NCBI GenBank assembly: GCA_002104945.1
Contig: MCFH01000031.1
Span: 1-64,000, forward strand
Reading direction: 5' to 3'
DNA: 64,000 nt
Source: Piromyces finnis
Lineage: Eukaryota > Neocallimastigomycota > Neocallimastigomycetes > Neocallimastigales > Neocallimastigaceae
Positions within the stretch are counted from its first letter, which is position 1. The number at the start of each line of letters is the position of its first letter. The notes under the pieces were generated by a model. The model was not told where the DNA came from. It worked only from the letters and a program-made list of their open reading frames with translations, and ran no database searches. Both the position numbers and the translations under genes were made by a program. Below, in pieces: positions 1 through 13,700 of this stretch.

Positions 1-1793
1 AAAAATAAATAAATAACTTTTAAAATAAACAAAGCAAAATAATATTAAATAATTAGAAAAAATATAATATAAAACAAAAAAGAACTTTAAATAAGAGAAC
101 AAAGCTAAACAAAACTAATAAAGCTATACAATTTAAAAATAAAATTTTAATAATTTACAATAACAATAAAGTTCAATAAAAATAAAATAGTAATCAAATT
201 TTCTCCAACATATAAATAAATATTTTGAAAAAAAAATATACTTTAAATAAATTACTATTTTTTAATTAATCAAATTGGATACTATAATAGAAGCAGCCGC
301 ACATTTTATTGGAATACTCATACAGAAGGTAAGATTTTTTTATTTTTAAAATTAAATAGAATTAATAATTAAATAATGAAATATAATATCTAAAATAGTA
401 ATATAAAAATAAAAATAAACGAAAAATGATTATTCTGATAATAATAATACAAAGAACAAAATATTAAATAAATAAATTAATATGTAAAAAAGGAGTATAA
501 TAAAAACATTATGTCTATTTATCATCAACCATATTTTATTTTTTAAAAAAGAATGTCTATTTATCATCAACCATGTTTTATTTTTTAAAAAAAGAAAATG
601 GTTTCTTTTTCAACAATAGACGACAATATATTATATATTAAGCTTTAAAAAAATATATTATAAAATCCTAACCCACAAAATTGTTTAATAAAAAATATAA
701 TATTATATTACATATAAAATATTAATATATTTTTTTTACTAATATGGAAAGTAAATATAAAATTTTATTTGAATAAAATAATTTTATTAGAGATAATATT
801 AAAAAAAAATTGGAACAATAATCAAAATATATTTATATACTACGCAATATAATAAAATATATTCAGAATTTATATAAAATAAATATATATAATAATAAAG
901 TTATATAAATTGAAGTATACACAATATATAAAAATTTTAAGGATAAAATAATAACACAATACAATATAATAATATATTAAATAGAATGAAATTATATTAA
1001 ATTATAAAAGTAGTAATTATATAGGATAAAATAATTTTTAATTAAATTCAATAGAAATAAATTATAAAAGTAATTATTATATATATATGATAAAGTGTTT
1101 TTTAATTAAATTTAATAGAAATAGAATTAATATAAGAAAAATTTTAAAATTTTTTTATATTAAAATTTATCATATATTTTGTTTTTTATTATCTTTTTTT
1201 AAACATTTCGCTTTTTTACTTTTTTGATTTTAAACGATAATTACATTTATAATTTATTTTAATTTATTTAATATTTATGGTATATAAATAATTTATCCAG
1301 AGAAAAAATACTATGAATTTATAAACAAATACAATGAACAATTAAAATGATATTATAATTATGTATATAATATATGTCAATTTTGTAATTCTGTATTATA
1401 TATTTATCAATTAATTTTATAATAAATATAATATATAATACACAATTTAAAATTTAATTTATTAATTAAATCTATAATTTAGTAATTCCAATCTTTAATA
1501 TTACTAATATTCACATAGCAATAGAAATCAACAATAAAAAAATAGATAAAAATTACATATAGATACTTCAAATAGATTTTCATTTATTATTTAAAAATAA
1601 ATAATATTAATTATTATATAATTTTATTAATATTTTGATTTTTAAAATAAAAAAAAAAAAGGTTTTCCTTCATCCAATAAAAAGAAAATATCCAAAATTA
1701 AGCTTTTATATAGAATTAAGTGAAATTTTTGTTTCTTTAATTATATTCATTATTTGGAGGCATATTTATGTAGTGTTAGAGATTATATTTTCA
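1..1793. other. AT-rich region upstream of the RhoGEF gene
   Basis: No coding region is supported here. The stretch is almost pure A/T. Two local features stand out: a tandem duplication near 511-594 and a short GC-richer island near 286-325 that is followed by a GTAAGA splice-donor-like sequence. The 3' part must contain the promoter and 5' leader of the gene starting at 1794, but I see no distinct motif beyond generic A/T tracts. Confidence 0.6.
511..594. repeat. 42-bp tandem duplication
   Basis: Two adjacent copies of a 42-bp unit start at 511 and 553 with the same 20 or so bases (ATGTCTATTTATCATCAACC). They continue through a T-rich then A-rich tail and differ by about one substitution. 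The unit is not coding in any frame I can support. It looks like a simple local duplication. Confidence 0.8.
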
Positions 1794-4700
1794 ATGGCAA
1801 ATGAGTTTTCAAAAGCATCATTTGTTGCAGCAAGAAAATTATATTTTGAACAAATTGCAGCAAATACAAATTCACCAATTGATAGTAGAAGAACTACAGA
1901 AAGATTAAAAAGAAATGCTTTAAGTGATAGTAATATAGCTGAAGATAACATTTCTTCGTCATCATTTGAACATTATTCTTCTTTACATAAAGCTTCTTCA
2001 CATTCTAATTTAATACCCGCTAGAAATAATGAACTACATTCAATACTGTTAAATAATAATAGTAAAATACCCATACCTGGTAGTCATTCACCATTGATAA
2101 AATCAATAAATGTAGATTCAGAAGATAATGAAGGATATTCAAAGTCCTCTCTATCAGATTCAAAAGGAAAATTACTAAAATATCAAAATACTTATGAAAG
2201 TAATTATGTATCATATATTAAAGATATGACAAATCCTACAAATAAAAAATTATCTGAAAATAATATGCCAGAGAAGATGCTTGATTCAAAAAATATTAAA
2301 CATAAAAAAGATGAAATTCCAGAAACACCAAAACTTAAACCTACACCAGTTTCTTCTCCGTTAATAGTAGCTAATTCTAAACTTCCAATACCAACTTCAA
2401 TAAAGGATTCAAAAGAAATAATAAATAAAATGGTGCGTACTTGTATGATTATAAAATATAATGATAATAATAAAAAGAGATATTAATTATATATATATAT
2501 TAATAGGATGATATACCAAAGGAAAATACTAATGAAAATAAAGGATGGTTTGCCTTTACAAAAGAAAGAGCTCCAGGTTGGTTTGCTCTTGCTAAAGAAA
2601 AAGTTAATTCAGCAAATTCATGGTTAGCAATTTCAAGAGTAAAACCTGATCAAGAACAGAAACTTGAAAGCAATAAAAACAATCGGGATAATGAAAATGA
2701 AGGAGAAAAAGATGATGAAAAAGAAAATAGAAATAAGCAAGATAGTGACGATAAAAAGGAAAATGAAATTGAAAAAATTGATAAAGATAGCAAAGATCAT
2801 GAAAAGAATAAGGAAAAAAATAATAATGAAAAGGTTGATGAAAATACAAATCATTTAAATGAAAATAAAAATATTGAAAATAAAGATAATTTACCTTCTA
2901 TTGTACAAACTAAAAATGAATCAACCATGTTTCATCATTTATCTTCTCAAATTTCACCTTCATTATCAGTAACAAAAAGTAATATTTATAGTGAAAGTAA
3001 AAGTAGTAATAGTTCTACATTAGAAGAATCCCAAGAGCAAAATCAATCTCAATTGGAATTACCTTTAGTAATAAAACAAGTTGAAAATAAAAATGAGCTA
3101 AAAAAACAATCAAAATCATCACCTATTTATTCTTCATCTGAAATAAAGACTGAAATTGTTACAATGACTAAATCTCCAGTACAACCTTCACCTATACAAT
3201 CTCCAACTCAGGTAAAAGTTCAGATAAATTCTCAAACGCATTCATCATCAAACGCATCTTCATCTGCTAAAATAGAAAATGAAACACCAAAAGAAAAAAT
3301 TGAAAAACCTCCTATTACAAACAATGAAAACACAAAATCAAAATCTTCAACAGCTAGGCCACTAAATATGATATTTAATAATACTCAAAATTTTATTTAT
3401 AAAAACAGTAATTTAAATATATCTAACCAATCACTTAATAGTAATACATCAACTAGTAACACAGAGAAATTAGATGATAGTGTTATGACTGGAGATGAAC
3501 TTATTATTGATGATGAAGATTTAACTTCAGCTACTATTGCATTTGATAAAAAAGTTCTTCAAAAAATCGACAACTATATTCCACAAGAAAGAAATGATAG
3601 TGAGGCTATGAATAAGAGAAAAAAACGTACTTCATTTGGATCTTCATCACTTTCGAAAACAATTAATAAAGTTGAAGAGGAAGAAAAAGATAGTTATATT
3701 AAAGAAGGAGGTGTACGAAATAAAAATGAAAGCATGCGTAATGATCCAGTTTACAAATATTTGAGGAATAAGAATGACATTGTTCATCAAAATTTTAATA
3801 CAGAAAAGAATAGGTATGAGGATGATAGTGATGCTGCAAGTTATTATGATGATTCTGATGGATATCTAAGTAATGAGATTGAAAATAGAAAAGAAGTATT
3901 TGAAGATAGATTAAAAATGAAGAGTAAATATTTTATTAATGGAAGAAAATCATTCAAAGGTGAAAAGAAAAATGGTATTTCTAATACTGTTATTGTCAGT
4001 AAAAAGATAAAACCATCTTTACCTGTTCCAATATTGCCTACAAGAAAATCATCAACTTCAAATCTTACTTCAAAAATTATACAAGATAGTCGTATACCAA
4101 CACCAAGTAAGGAAAAATTAAAATATAAAGAAAAGTCGTTTAATTCAAGTCAAACAATAAATAGTCCACCAACCCGATCATTATCAACTACTTCTAATGG
4201 ATCATCTCATGTACGTGCTACATCTCCATTAACTATGTATAGTCGAGTCAATGAAGATTTAGATTTCGAAAATAAGCCAAAAACATATAATATTGTAAAA
4301 ACTGAGCCAATTATGATTGATAGGAAACCTGATAAACCAGAAAGATTACTTAAATATAAACCACCTAGAAGATCTTCTTCTTCTTTGAATAGAACAAATA
4401 AACATACTCGTAATAAAAAGAGTCAAGATTATTCCATTAATGAGCATTCTTCTATTTTTATTGATGCACCTCCAGAACGTGGCCGTTCAGTTTTCAAAGG
4501 TGCACGCGAATTTTCAAATAAATCTCATTCAATTGATATTGGATTAAGTAAAAGAGGAAATGGAAGAGAAAATAGAAATAGATCACCGGATTATCAATTA
4601 AAGTCAGGAATGAATGAAAGAGGAAGAGGAAGAACAAGGACAAATATTATTCATGAAATTAGCAATGATGAAGATGATAATATTCCATTAATATTTAATA

Positions 4701-7027
4701 AAAATATAAATACCAGAAAGTATTTAAAGAAATACTTAGATAAAAGAGAAGGTCAAAGAAGTCAAAGTGTAGATGCTTCTAAATCTAAGAATCACAGGCG
4801 TAATGATTCTGATGAATACTTGAATATAAATAATGAATTCAATGATGATACAATGTATATTACAGAATTATTAAATGCAAACTTTTTAGATCATGATAAC
4901 GATAAAGGAAATATTTTTTATACTAATAGACTTACTCCAAGATCATCATCCCTTCAAAAAGAAAAATATTCTTCAGTTATTTCATCTGCTTCTTCTATAT
5001 CATCTATTAGTTCTACTTCATCTTCAGCTTCCTCTATGACTAATAGTACCACAGATCTTAATAAGAACAACACTGTAAATAGTAAATTAAGTATTAATGA
5101 CTCTCCAATTGATTCCTATTATAAAGTGAGTGGTGTTATTAAACATAATGTCGTTCCTATTGGAAATTCTTCTATTTTGTATGGAGAAGATAATTCCTAT
5201 AGTTTAAGCAGATCTAATAATAATTTATATAATAATCGTTCTTCAATTACTCTTAATCGTTATAATTATCAGAAACTAAATAAAAATCAGAAAAGAGTTT
5301 CGTCATCATCATCTACGGCTATCAATGATGATGAAACAAGTCTTATTTTTGGCAATTTACCAGAAGAAATTTACAACTTCTTAAAGCCAGAATTAGACAT
5401 TCCTGCTCCTTCAAGAACCTCATCGAGAGAAAGTATTCAAAGTTCTGATTCTAAACGCTATTCAATTTCTTCTCTTCATCATTCACTTACCTTGAATGAT
5501 GAATCTGATAATGATGAAACAACCCTCAGAAATAATAGTGGCCGTCTTCAAGCTTCTATCATTAAAGAAGAAGTAGAGATACCCAAACCATTAACTGATG
5601 CTCAAAAACGTGTTCAAAAGATTATTAGTGAAATATTAAGCACAGAACGTACTTATGTTAAAGAATTGAGTATTTTAATTAATATATATATTGAACCATT
5701 GAAGAAAAACCGTCTTTTAGAACAGGAAGAATTTAATAGTATCTTTGCCAATATTGAAGATATTTACAATTTCCATTCAAAATCTTTCTTGCCTCCATTA
5801 GAGGCTGTTTGTAATAAAGATGATGCGAAGATATCAAAATTCTTTTTAGATATTTCTAGATCTTTTGAAAACTTCTATTCTAAATATTATTATGCTTTTA
5901 ATGGTGCTAATACTCTTTTATCTTTAGTACAAGCAAATAATAATCACAATGTACGTATACCAAATTTATCAAGTTCAGCCTCTATACTTAATTTACCACT
6001 TTTTGAACGTTCAAGTAAAAAACGTTTGAAAAAATTTAGAGCATTTTTGAAAAATTGTGTTTCACGCCCAGATCACACACAATTAAGTTTGCAAGGTTAC
6101 CTAATTTTACCAGTACAACGTTTACCACGTTATCTTCTTCTTATTGAGCAACTTGTAAAGTATAGCAAGGATGATCCAGTAGAAAAAGAAGAAAATGAAA
6201 AAGCAGCAGAATTAATGAAAAAAGTTGTAGAGTCATGTAATAGCTATATGAAACAATGTGAAGAAAAACACGTTCTCTTAGAAATTATTACAAAACACAT
6301 TAGATTAGATAGTAATGATAGTCATAGTGAAATTGTTGATAATTATACAAAGATTCAAGGATTAATTAGAGTTTCAGGTGCCAAATTAATAAGAAAGGGG
6401 GATCTTCAAATTTTACGTAGTGTTACTAGTATAGCTTCTATCTTCCCAAGTAAGCGTGTATCATCTGAATTTATAGGAAGAAATTCAAATATTATTAATC
6501 CAACAGTTCGTTGTTCTTCAGCACTCTCCATGGCAACTACTGCCACTAGTTCAACCTCCAGAACTTATAATGATTCTAAGAATAATGGATCACGTCTATC
6601 GTCTTCAAATGAATCCATTCATTCTGTCTCCACTAATGCTACTTATGTTCAATCATCTGCAACCACATCATTAGCAAACTCATCTAATTACAAACGTAGT
6701 TCGACATCAGTTCTTGATATTAAGAAAAATCAAACCACAGATTCCATTGGTATGTTTTATCTCATTCACAATTTATTTATATATTGCAAATTAGATGGTA
6801 TATTAGTAAATGTATTAGATTTGGAAAATTGCACTGAAGAGCCAGCCTCATTCTCAAGCACTTCATCTGAATTTATAGAAATCGAATCCAAGAAAACAGA
6901 CATTGTATTAATTGTCAGTGATTGCAAAACTCAACTTTATCTTACATCACCCGATATTGATAGTGTTTATAGTTGGCATCAAACAATTAATAAACAATGG
7001 AGAGCTCTAAAGAAAATTGAAAAGTAA
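1794..7027 (+). CDS. Dbl-family RhoGEF (DH-PH protein)
   Basis: Two exons, 1794-2432 and 2507-7027. The 74-base intron (GTGCGT..TAATAG) joins in phase 0 and gives 1719 residues. The ATG at 1794 is chosen because the frame upstream of it has only non-ATG codons and a low-complexity composition. The first ~1235 residues are Ser/Asn/Lys-rich and probably disordered. The DH domain lies at about residues 1240-1477. It begins with the CR1-like STERTYVKELSIL and contains the CR3 helix signature LILPVQRLPRYLLLIEQL. A PH-like domain follows (about 1496-1717) and is split by a Ser/Thr-rich insert of roughly 100 residues. Dbl proteins catalyse GDP release from Rho/Rac/Cdc42 GTPases, usually at membranes, to control polarity and actin. 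The exact target GTPase cannot be read from the sequence. A basic Arg/Ser-rich region precedes the DH domain and may be regulatory. Confidence 0.9.
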
Positions 7028-7104
7028 AATAACTAAAAAAAAAATTAAAAAATCATGGGAAAGAAAACCGAGATTTAAAAATTTAATATATATAATTAAA
7101 AAGA

Positions 7105-7136
<32 letters not shown>

Positions 7137-8329
7137 AAAGATAAACGATAAAAAAAAAAAAAGATTGCTAAATTTGGAATCCTTTAGATTTTTTAAATTG
7201 AAGTGCTAAATTATTTAAAATTTGAAAATAGATTAGCACAAAAAGAAATAAAAAAATATTTTGAAAGGAAGAAAAGAATAATATTTAGCAATATGTAATC
7301 GTTTGTAATAATAAAATTATCAATAATTATTAAATAGAAAATAACAATAATATAATTTAATATCGTATTTGAATAATCCGAAATCAAATACAATCACTAT
7401 AATTTATAAGAATTAAAATTTAATAAAAAAAAAAATCTTATGTAGAATACATAGTAGTAATAGTAATATTAATAAAAAAAGAAGGAAGAAAAAGAAAAGG
7501 GAGAAAAGGAAAAAAAAAATAATAATAATAATAAATTAAATTTTATTATTTAAATAAGAAAAAGAATAGTAAGTTTGTTTATTCTTTTTCTTTATTTTTT
7601 TTTTTTTTTAAAAAAAAGTTAAAAAATAATAATAAAAAGTATATAATTAAAAATTAAACATAACATATATTATATTTATATTTTTGCTGTGTTAAATGTT
7701 TTATATATATGTATGGATAAGGATAATAAATCAATGGTTATTAAATCAAATACATTATTAATGAAGTTATTAGATTTGTTTAGAAAGATATATGAATTCA
7801 ATATCCATCTTTTTATAATTATAAAAATGAAATAGTAATTATTTTTACCATCTCTTTTCAACTACCATGTACATAAATTACCAATTAATCAATTAATGTA
7901 CATAAAGTTTATGAAAAAAAAAAAAAAAATAAAAATAAAAATAAATTTTACCAATCTTTAAGTAAAATTTAAAATAAATACTTATTAATGTATAATTAAT
8001 ATAAATAATATATATGGATGAATTTATATATAAACATTTATAAAATCTATTTTTTTTTTAATAAACTTTGTATATTATATAATATAAAAATTTATTATAA
8101 AACTATTTTCTTAATATAAAATTTTAAATCGTTGAGTGAAAGGAATAGTTTGATAATTCATTTAATTATATATGTAATTATAATTATATATATATACAAT
8201 TTATTTTATACAATTTGTTATTATAATAAGTAAAACAACAACAACAACAACAACACCAATAATAAATATAAAAATAAAAAAAAAAGTAGTGGAAACGAAA
8301 AAAAAAAAGACAATTTAAAAATACCGCCG
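7028..8329. other. intergenic, RhoGEF to GPKOW
   Basis: A/T-rich spacer between two plus-strand genes. It contains a (TA)n run near 7108-7128 and several poly(A) and poly(T) tracts. A CAA repeat near 8237-8256 lies within the likely 5' leader of the downstream gene. No coding potential is seen; the short open frames here are A/T artefacts. Confidence 0.6.
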
Positions 8330-10059
8330 ATGGAAGCTGAAAAGTCAGAAAAAAAGATTAAAAGTTTAGGATTTACCCTAAAAATCAAAGAAAATAAAAA
8401 AAAAGAAGTAAAGAAAAACACATTATTTGATGCAAAAAATTTTAGAAAACCATTTGAAGAAGATATTGTGTATAAAGATGATGTTAAAATAAAAGAAGAA
8501 TTAATTAAAGAAGTAGAAGGTAAAAAAATACATGCGGTTCATGAAGAAGAAAAAAAAGGACCACTTGTTATTCCTTTAATTAAAAAAAATGAATGGAGAA
8601 ATTTGAATGACAATAAAGAAAATGATACAGATGAAATAAAACAGGAAAATAATAATACAAAAGATCAAATATTGGAAAAAGAAATGAAAGAAGAAAGTCA
8701 TAGTGACAGTAGTGATTTTAAAAACAAATATGGATTACAAATTCCTGTAAAAAAAAGAAAGTTAAATGAAGCATCCGAGCAAACAATAGAAGTTACCAAA
8801 GTAGAGACTACGGAACCTAATGATAATATGACAATAAAAGATAATAGAACGTTAGAAGAAATTGCTATTGATGCTATTAAAAAGAAATCTGAAATGAAAG
8901 TAGATAATTTAGATCATACGAATTCAACCATTGAAGCCATTCCTATTCTAAAACAAAATGCAGTACCCAATACTGAAAATTTAAAAAATGAAACTGAAAA
9001 ATTTAGATATGATATTCAATTTAGACCAGAAGAATCCACCTTGGAAGATTATGAACGTATTCCAATTGAAGAATTTGGCGCTGCTATGTTACGTGGTATG
9101 GGATGGGAAAAAGGTAAAGCAGTTGGTAGAAATCGTGGTAATAAAGATGCCATGGTAGAACCTATTGAATTTATTCCAAGACCTGCACTTTTAGGTTTAG
9201 GAGCTCAGCCTAAACCACCTGATTTAGAAGACATGAAAAAAAGAAAAAAGAGAGGTATGATGATGGGAAAGGACGAACCTCCGAAAGAGTATAAACCTAA
9301 TATTACAAGTGATGGTAGAGTTAAACATTTTAAAACGTTAGATGAACCTCGTCATAGTGAGCGTAGTAGTAGTCATCACCGTGATCGTGATAGTAGTCGT
9401 CACAGACGACATTCAAGTCATCGATCTAATTCTGATAGAGACAAAAAAAGAAGTAGATCAAGGGATAATTATAGTGATCATGAATCTACATCTTCTCACA
9501 CCTCCTCCGCCAAAAAAGAAACTAAATATACCCATTCTCATTCTTCTTCCTCTTCTTATACCCAAAGTCGTGGTTCTAGTCATCATCGTAGCCATCGTCA
9601 TAGTGAACATTCCAGTCATCGAAATGAAGAGGAAGAAGCAGAAGAGGATCATTATCACCATCATCAAATTAAACCTCAAAATACATGGCTTTATCCAAAT
9701 ATTCGAGTTCGTGTAGTGAGTAAATCGTATAAATCGGGTAAATATTATAAGAAAAAGGGTGTTGTTTTTGATATAGCACGACCAGGGGAATGTACTCTTC
9801 GACTTGATAATGGTAAACTTTTAGAAGAAGTAAAAGAACGATACCTTGAAACACTTATACCTGAAATTAATGATACTATTCTTGTCGTAAAACATACAAC
9901 CACGACGGATGAAGATTATTATCAAAAAGTTGGCAAAGTATTATCAAAAGATCGTAAAACAGAAACAGCCATGATTCAAATGGAATCTACCATGACTATC
10001 GTTAATCTTTCTTTTGACGATATATGTGAATTTAAAGGCAATAGCAATGAATTTTATTA

Positions 10060-10060
<1 letters not shown>
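8330..10060 (+). CDS. G-patch/KOW spliceosome protein (GPKOW/Spp2/MOS2-like)
   Basis: A single-exon gene of 576 residues that starts at the ATG of a CCGATGG context. The Lys/Glu-rich N-terminus leads to a G-patch of the Spp2/GPKOW subtype at about residues 239-270. This part reads EDYERIPIEEFGAAMLRGMG and is followed by WEKGKAVGRN. Next comes a His/Ser/Arg/Asp-rich linker (about 340-445). A KOW-like domain lies at about 452-510 (RVRVVSKSYKSGKYYKKKG), and a second KOW-like segment at about 516-570. In this family the G-patch binds and stimulates the DEAH helicase Prp2/DHX16 that remodels the spliceosome before the first catalytic step. The G-patch followed by C-terminal KOW modules matches GPKOW and MOS2 rather than the shorter yeast Spp2. 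The expected location is the nucleus. An intron-rich genome such as this one needs this machinery. Confidence 0.92.
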
Positions 10061-10099
<39 letters not shown>

Positions 10100-10216
10100 C
10101 TTATAAAACTATATAAATAATAAAAATATATAATATATTGTGTTGATCATTGATTATACCACTTTATAAATATTTTACAATAACTTATTAAAAATTACTT
10201 ATAATTAGCTTTTAAT

Positions 10217-10256
<40 letters not shown>

Positions 10257-10773
10257 TTATTTATTTATTATTTATTAAATTTTTAAAAAGAATATTCACA
10301 TAGTTTAAAAAAGGTCATTTTTTATTATTAAAAAAAAAAAAATAAAAAAATAATAATAGATTTTCTAGCTATTTTTTCTTTTTATACTTCTTTATCCCTT
10401 GTATTTTTTTTTTTTTTTTTTTTTTTTATCTCTAAGCATTTAAATAATTTCATAAAATAATTATATATATATAAAAGTATTATAATAAAAAAAGTCTTAA
10501 AAAATAATAATTTTTTTTTTTTTTTATAATAAATTGTATAAATATATAATTTTTTTTTTCTTATTAGAAATTAAATTATAAAAGTATATATAAATAAAAT
10601 AAAAATAATAATAACAAATAAATAATTTCGAAAATTAACATTTATTCTAATTTAAAAAAGTTTTTAAAAAAATATTTGTTAAATTCAAAAGAAAATATTA
10701 ATAAAAAAAATAAAGCTTTTTTTCTATATAGATTAATTTTTTTTTTTTTTTTTTTATAGAATTAATATTTTCT
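10061..10773. other. convergent 3' intergenic region with microsatellites
   Basis: Spacer between the converging GPKOW and bZIP genes. It starts with an (AAT)n microsatellite (about 10061-10096). It also holds poly(T) runs near 10218-10249, 10409-10427 and 10738-10755. The last one sits just beyond the stop codon of the minus-strand bZIP gene. Both 3' ends and their poly(A) signals must lie here, but a unique signal cannot be picked out in such A/T-rich DNA. Confidence 0.6.
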
Positions 10774-13700
10774 TTAAAGATAGGTGTTTGTCAAATCATT
10801 CATTGGAGTAGAAGCAGTAGGGATTGGATTGATAATATCATTATTTTTATTGATAGAACATGGTTTATGAGTTAAAAGTAAAGCCTTCAAAGTCAAAATT
10901 TCTTCTTGCAATAATATGGCTTGATTTTGAAGTGTTTCATTTTCTGCTGTATAGGTATCAATTTGTTTTTGTAATGAAATAAGCCATTGTTTTTTCTTTT
11001 GTCTACATTTAAGGGCAGCTTGACGATTACGTTCTAATACATTACGTTTCTTTTCATCAGTTTCATATTTACCTCTCTTTCGACTACCGCCATTAATATT
11101 GTTAACAGTGGGAGAAGTAGAGGTTAATCCTTCCATGTCATTTTTTTCATCTGAAAATTCACTTTCACTACTTGTTTGACTTATTCTTCTTTTTATTGGC
11201 TTCTTAATGGTTGTATTTAACTTTGGTACTAATAAATTCATATTTAATGGGAAAATAGGTGCTTTAAAGTTGGTTAAATCTCCTAATGAATTAGCAAATA
11301 TATTTTGTAATGGATTTATAGGAGCTTTATTTTGACCTAATAATAATGATTGGGTATAATTAGTAGCAGAAGTTGGATTAATAAGAGAGGAAGTGAGGGG
11401 AGTAGCTAATGGTACAAATGGTTTTTTGGCAGGTGTAGTAGATGAGGTACTTAAACTACTCTCGGGTGTTTTTGAAGTACTAGGAGCGTTAGGCAAAGAT
11501 GTTGTGGAGTTATTTAATGCATTTAAGGAGGACACTAATAAATCATTAGATAAATTTGGAGCTAATGGATTAGATAATAAATCGGGTTTTAAATTAGGCA
11601 TCAATATATTTAATGAATTCATTGGATTTGGTATAGGAGGTACTAATAAGTTTGGTAAAAATAAAGAGGGTAAATTTTTTCCAGGAGCTGCTGCACTACC
11701 TTGAGGTAAAATAAATGGATTTTGTGTTTTATTGACTGAAGTACTTGTTTCCGTCGTTTTGACTGTACTAATCTTTTCTTCTTCTTTATTTTGAGATTGA
11801 CCTTTCTTTTCATCCTCAATTTCTATTTTTATTTTTTCTCTTATATCTTTTATTTCATCTTCCATAGGATCCTTTCCATCTGATGCTTGTAAAACACCTT
11901 TTTCTTTAGATTTTAATAGGGTTGCATTTTCTTCTATTTTTTCTTTTACGGCATTCTTTACTTCATTTATACCACTAACTTTTGATTGACATTCCTGTTT
12001 ATCTTTTGCTTCTTCATTCTTTTCTTGCTTTATTCTAGATATATTAATCACTGATGGTAAATCAACTTGCACATCAGATTCATTCTTTAAATCAGAAGGA
12101 TTGAGAGAACTTGCTGGCTTGGAAGAATCTTGCTTCAAATTAATTGAATCAAGGGAAATTGGGGTATCAACATTCATACAAGATTCATCAAGAGAATTAA
12201 CTGACATAGGAGTATTCCCATGAGAATCAAGAGAGTGTAGAGAAATTGGAGTATCTAATCTAGATTCACATTTCAAATCGATAGCAAGATTACTTGATTG
12301 CATTTCTTTAGCATTCTTACAAATTTCCTTTGGACTTTGACAAGTTTTTGAAGATTCTTTTAAAACTAAGTTGTTCAAATAATCAACATCCATTGAAGTG
12401 GTAATATCATCTTGATTTTGGGTATCTTTTTTATTTACAATCTCAACTTCATTGTTCTTTGTTTTTTCAACTTTACTGGTTGAATTCTCAGTGATAGTGA
12501 CGGTGGTAGTGACACTTTGAATAGCATTTGGTGCTAATAGTAAATCAAAGCCAGGGTTATTTTCTGGAACTTCACTATTTTCATTAACAGAAGAAGAGGA
12601 TGGTGCTGGAGAAGGTGGAGCAATTAAAAATTTATTATTAATAACACCAATTTCCTTAGTTAACTTATTAAATAGATCATTTTCTTCATGTATTTTTTCT
12701 AATCTCGGTGATGGAATACAAGAATTAGAATTGGTTTCATTTTTTAATTTTTCAGTAGTACTAGATAAAGTATTAGTTAATATTTTATTTAAGTCAGCTA
12801 CACGTTCATTATTCATTGGAAGAGTGGTAGCATCATGACTTTGATCTTGATCTTTTGGTGGTGATAATACTATTTTCATCATTTGCTGATCAACATTCAC
12901 TGCATTTTTTCCCTCTTTTATAGTTTTATCATTAGATTCATCCTTTTCTTTTCCACCTTTATCCACTTCAATTTCCATAGTTGAAATAAGATTAGCCTCT
13001 GATTTTGATGGATGACCTTCTTTAAGAGATTCAATTGTAATTTCTGGTGTATTATCAATAGTTAGATCTACTGTAATAGTAGTTTTCTTGGTATCTTTAT
13101 CAACTTTTGAATTAGAGTTTGATTCTGTTGTTTTATTATCTATCTTATTTTTACTGATTGCTTCTTTTGAATTATTAGAAGCAGCTTCATTTTTTGATTG
13201 TTGTTGTTGCTGCTGTTGTTGTTGTTGTTGAAGAAGTGTTAAAGATTGCATTAATAATAATTGTTGAATTTGTTGTTGAATTAAATTTGTATTTTGTAAT
13301 GGATTGAGAGCACTAGCATTTTGTTGCTGAATCATATTCATCAAAAGTGCTAATGGATTAAATTGATTCTGGGATGGAAGCATAAAAAGAGAAAGATTTC
13401 CACTTTGCTGTTGAAGTAATAAATTTAATTGGGCTTGGGCTTGCAAAATCTGTTCAGATAAATTACTTGGAGTTAAGGCTGGGAGTTTAGAAAGTAAAGA
13501 GGCTTGTGGAAGTAAAGAATTAAAGAGAGGATTGATTAATGGAGGCAATGGAGTGGTAAGCTTGGAAAGATTAGGCTGTAATGGAGGTAAAGTTGATGCT
13601 GAAGAATTAGTGTTCGATGGAAATGCTGGAAGAGTACTAGATAAAAAATTTGAATTTAATAATGGTAAGTTTGTTGAATTGATAAGATTTGGTTGAATTG

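Noticed and set aside
1635-1793. Upstream extension of the RhoGEF frame with a hydrophobic segment
   Set aside because: The frame begins at a TTG, not an ATG, and the sequence is low-complexity Ile/Lys/Phe. The ATG at 1794 is the first credible start.
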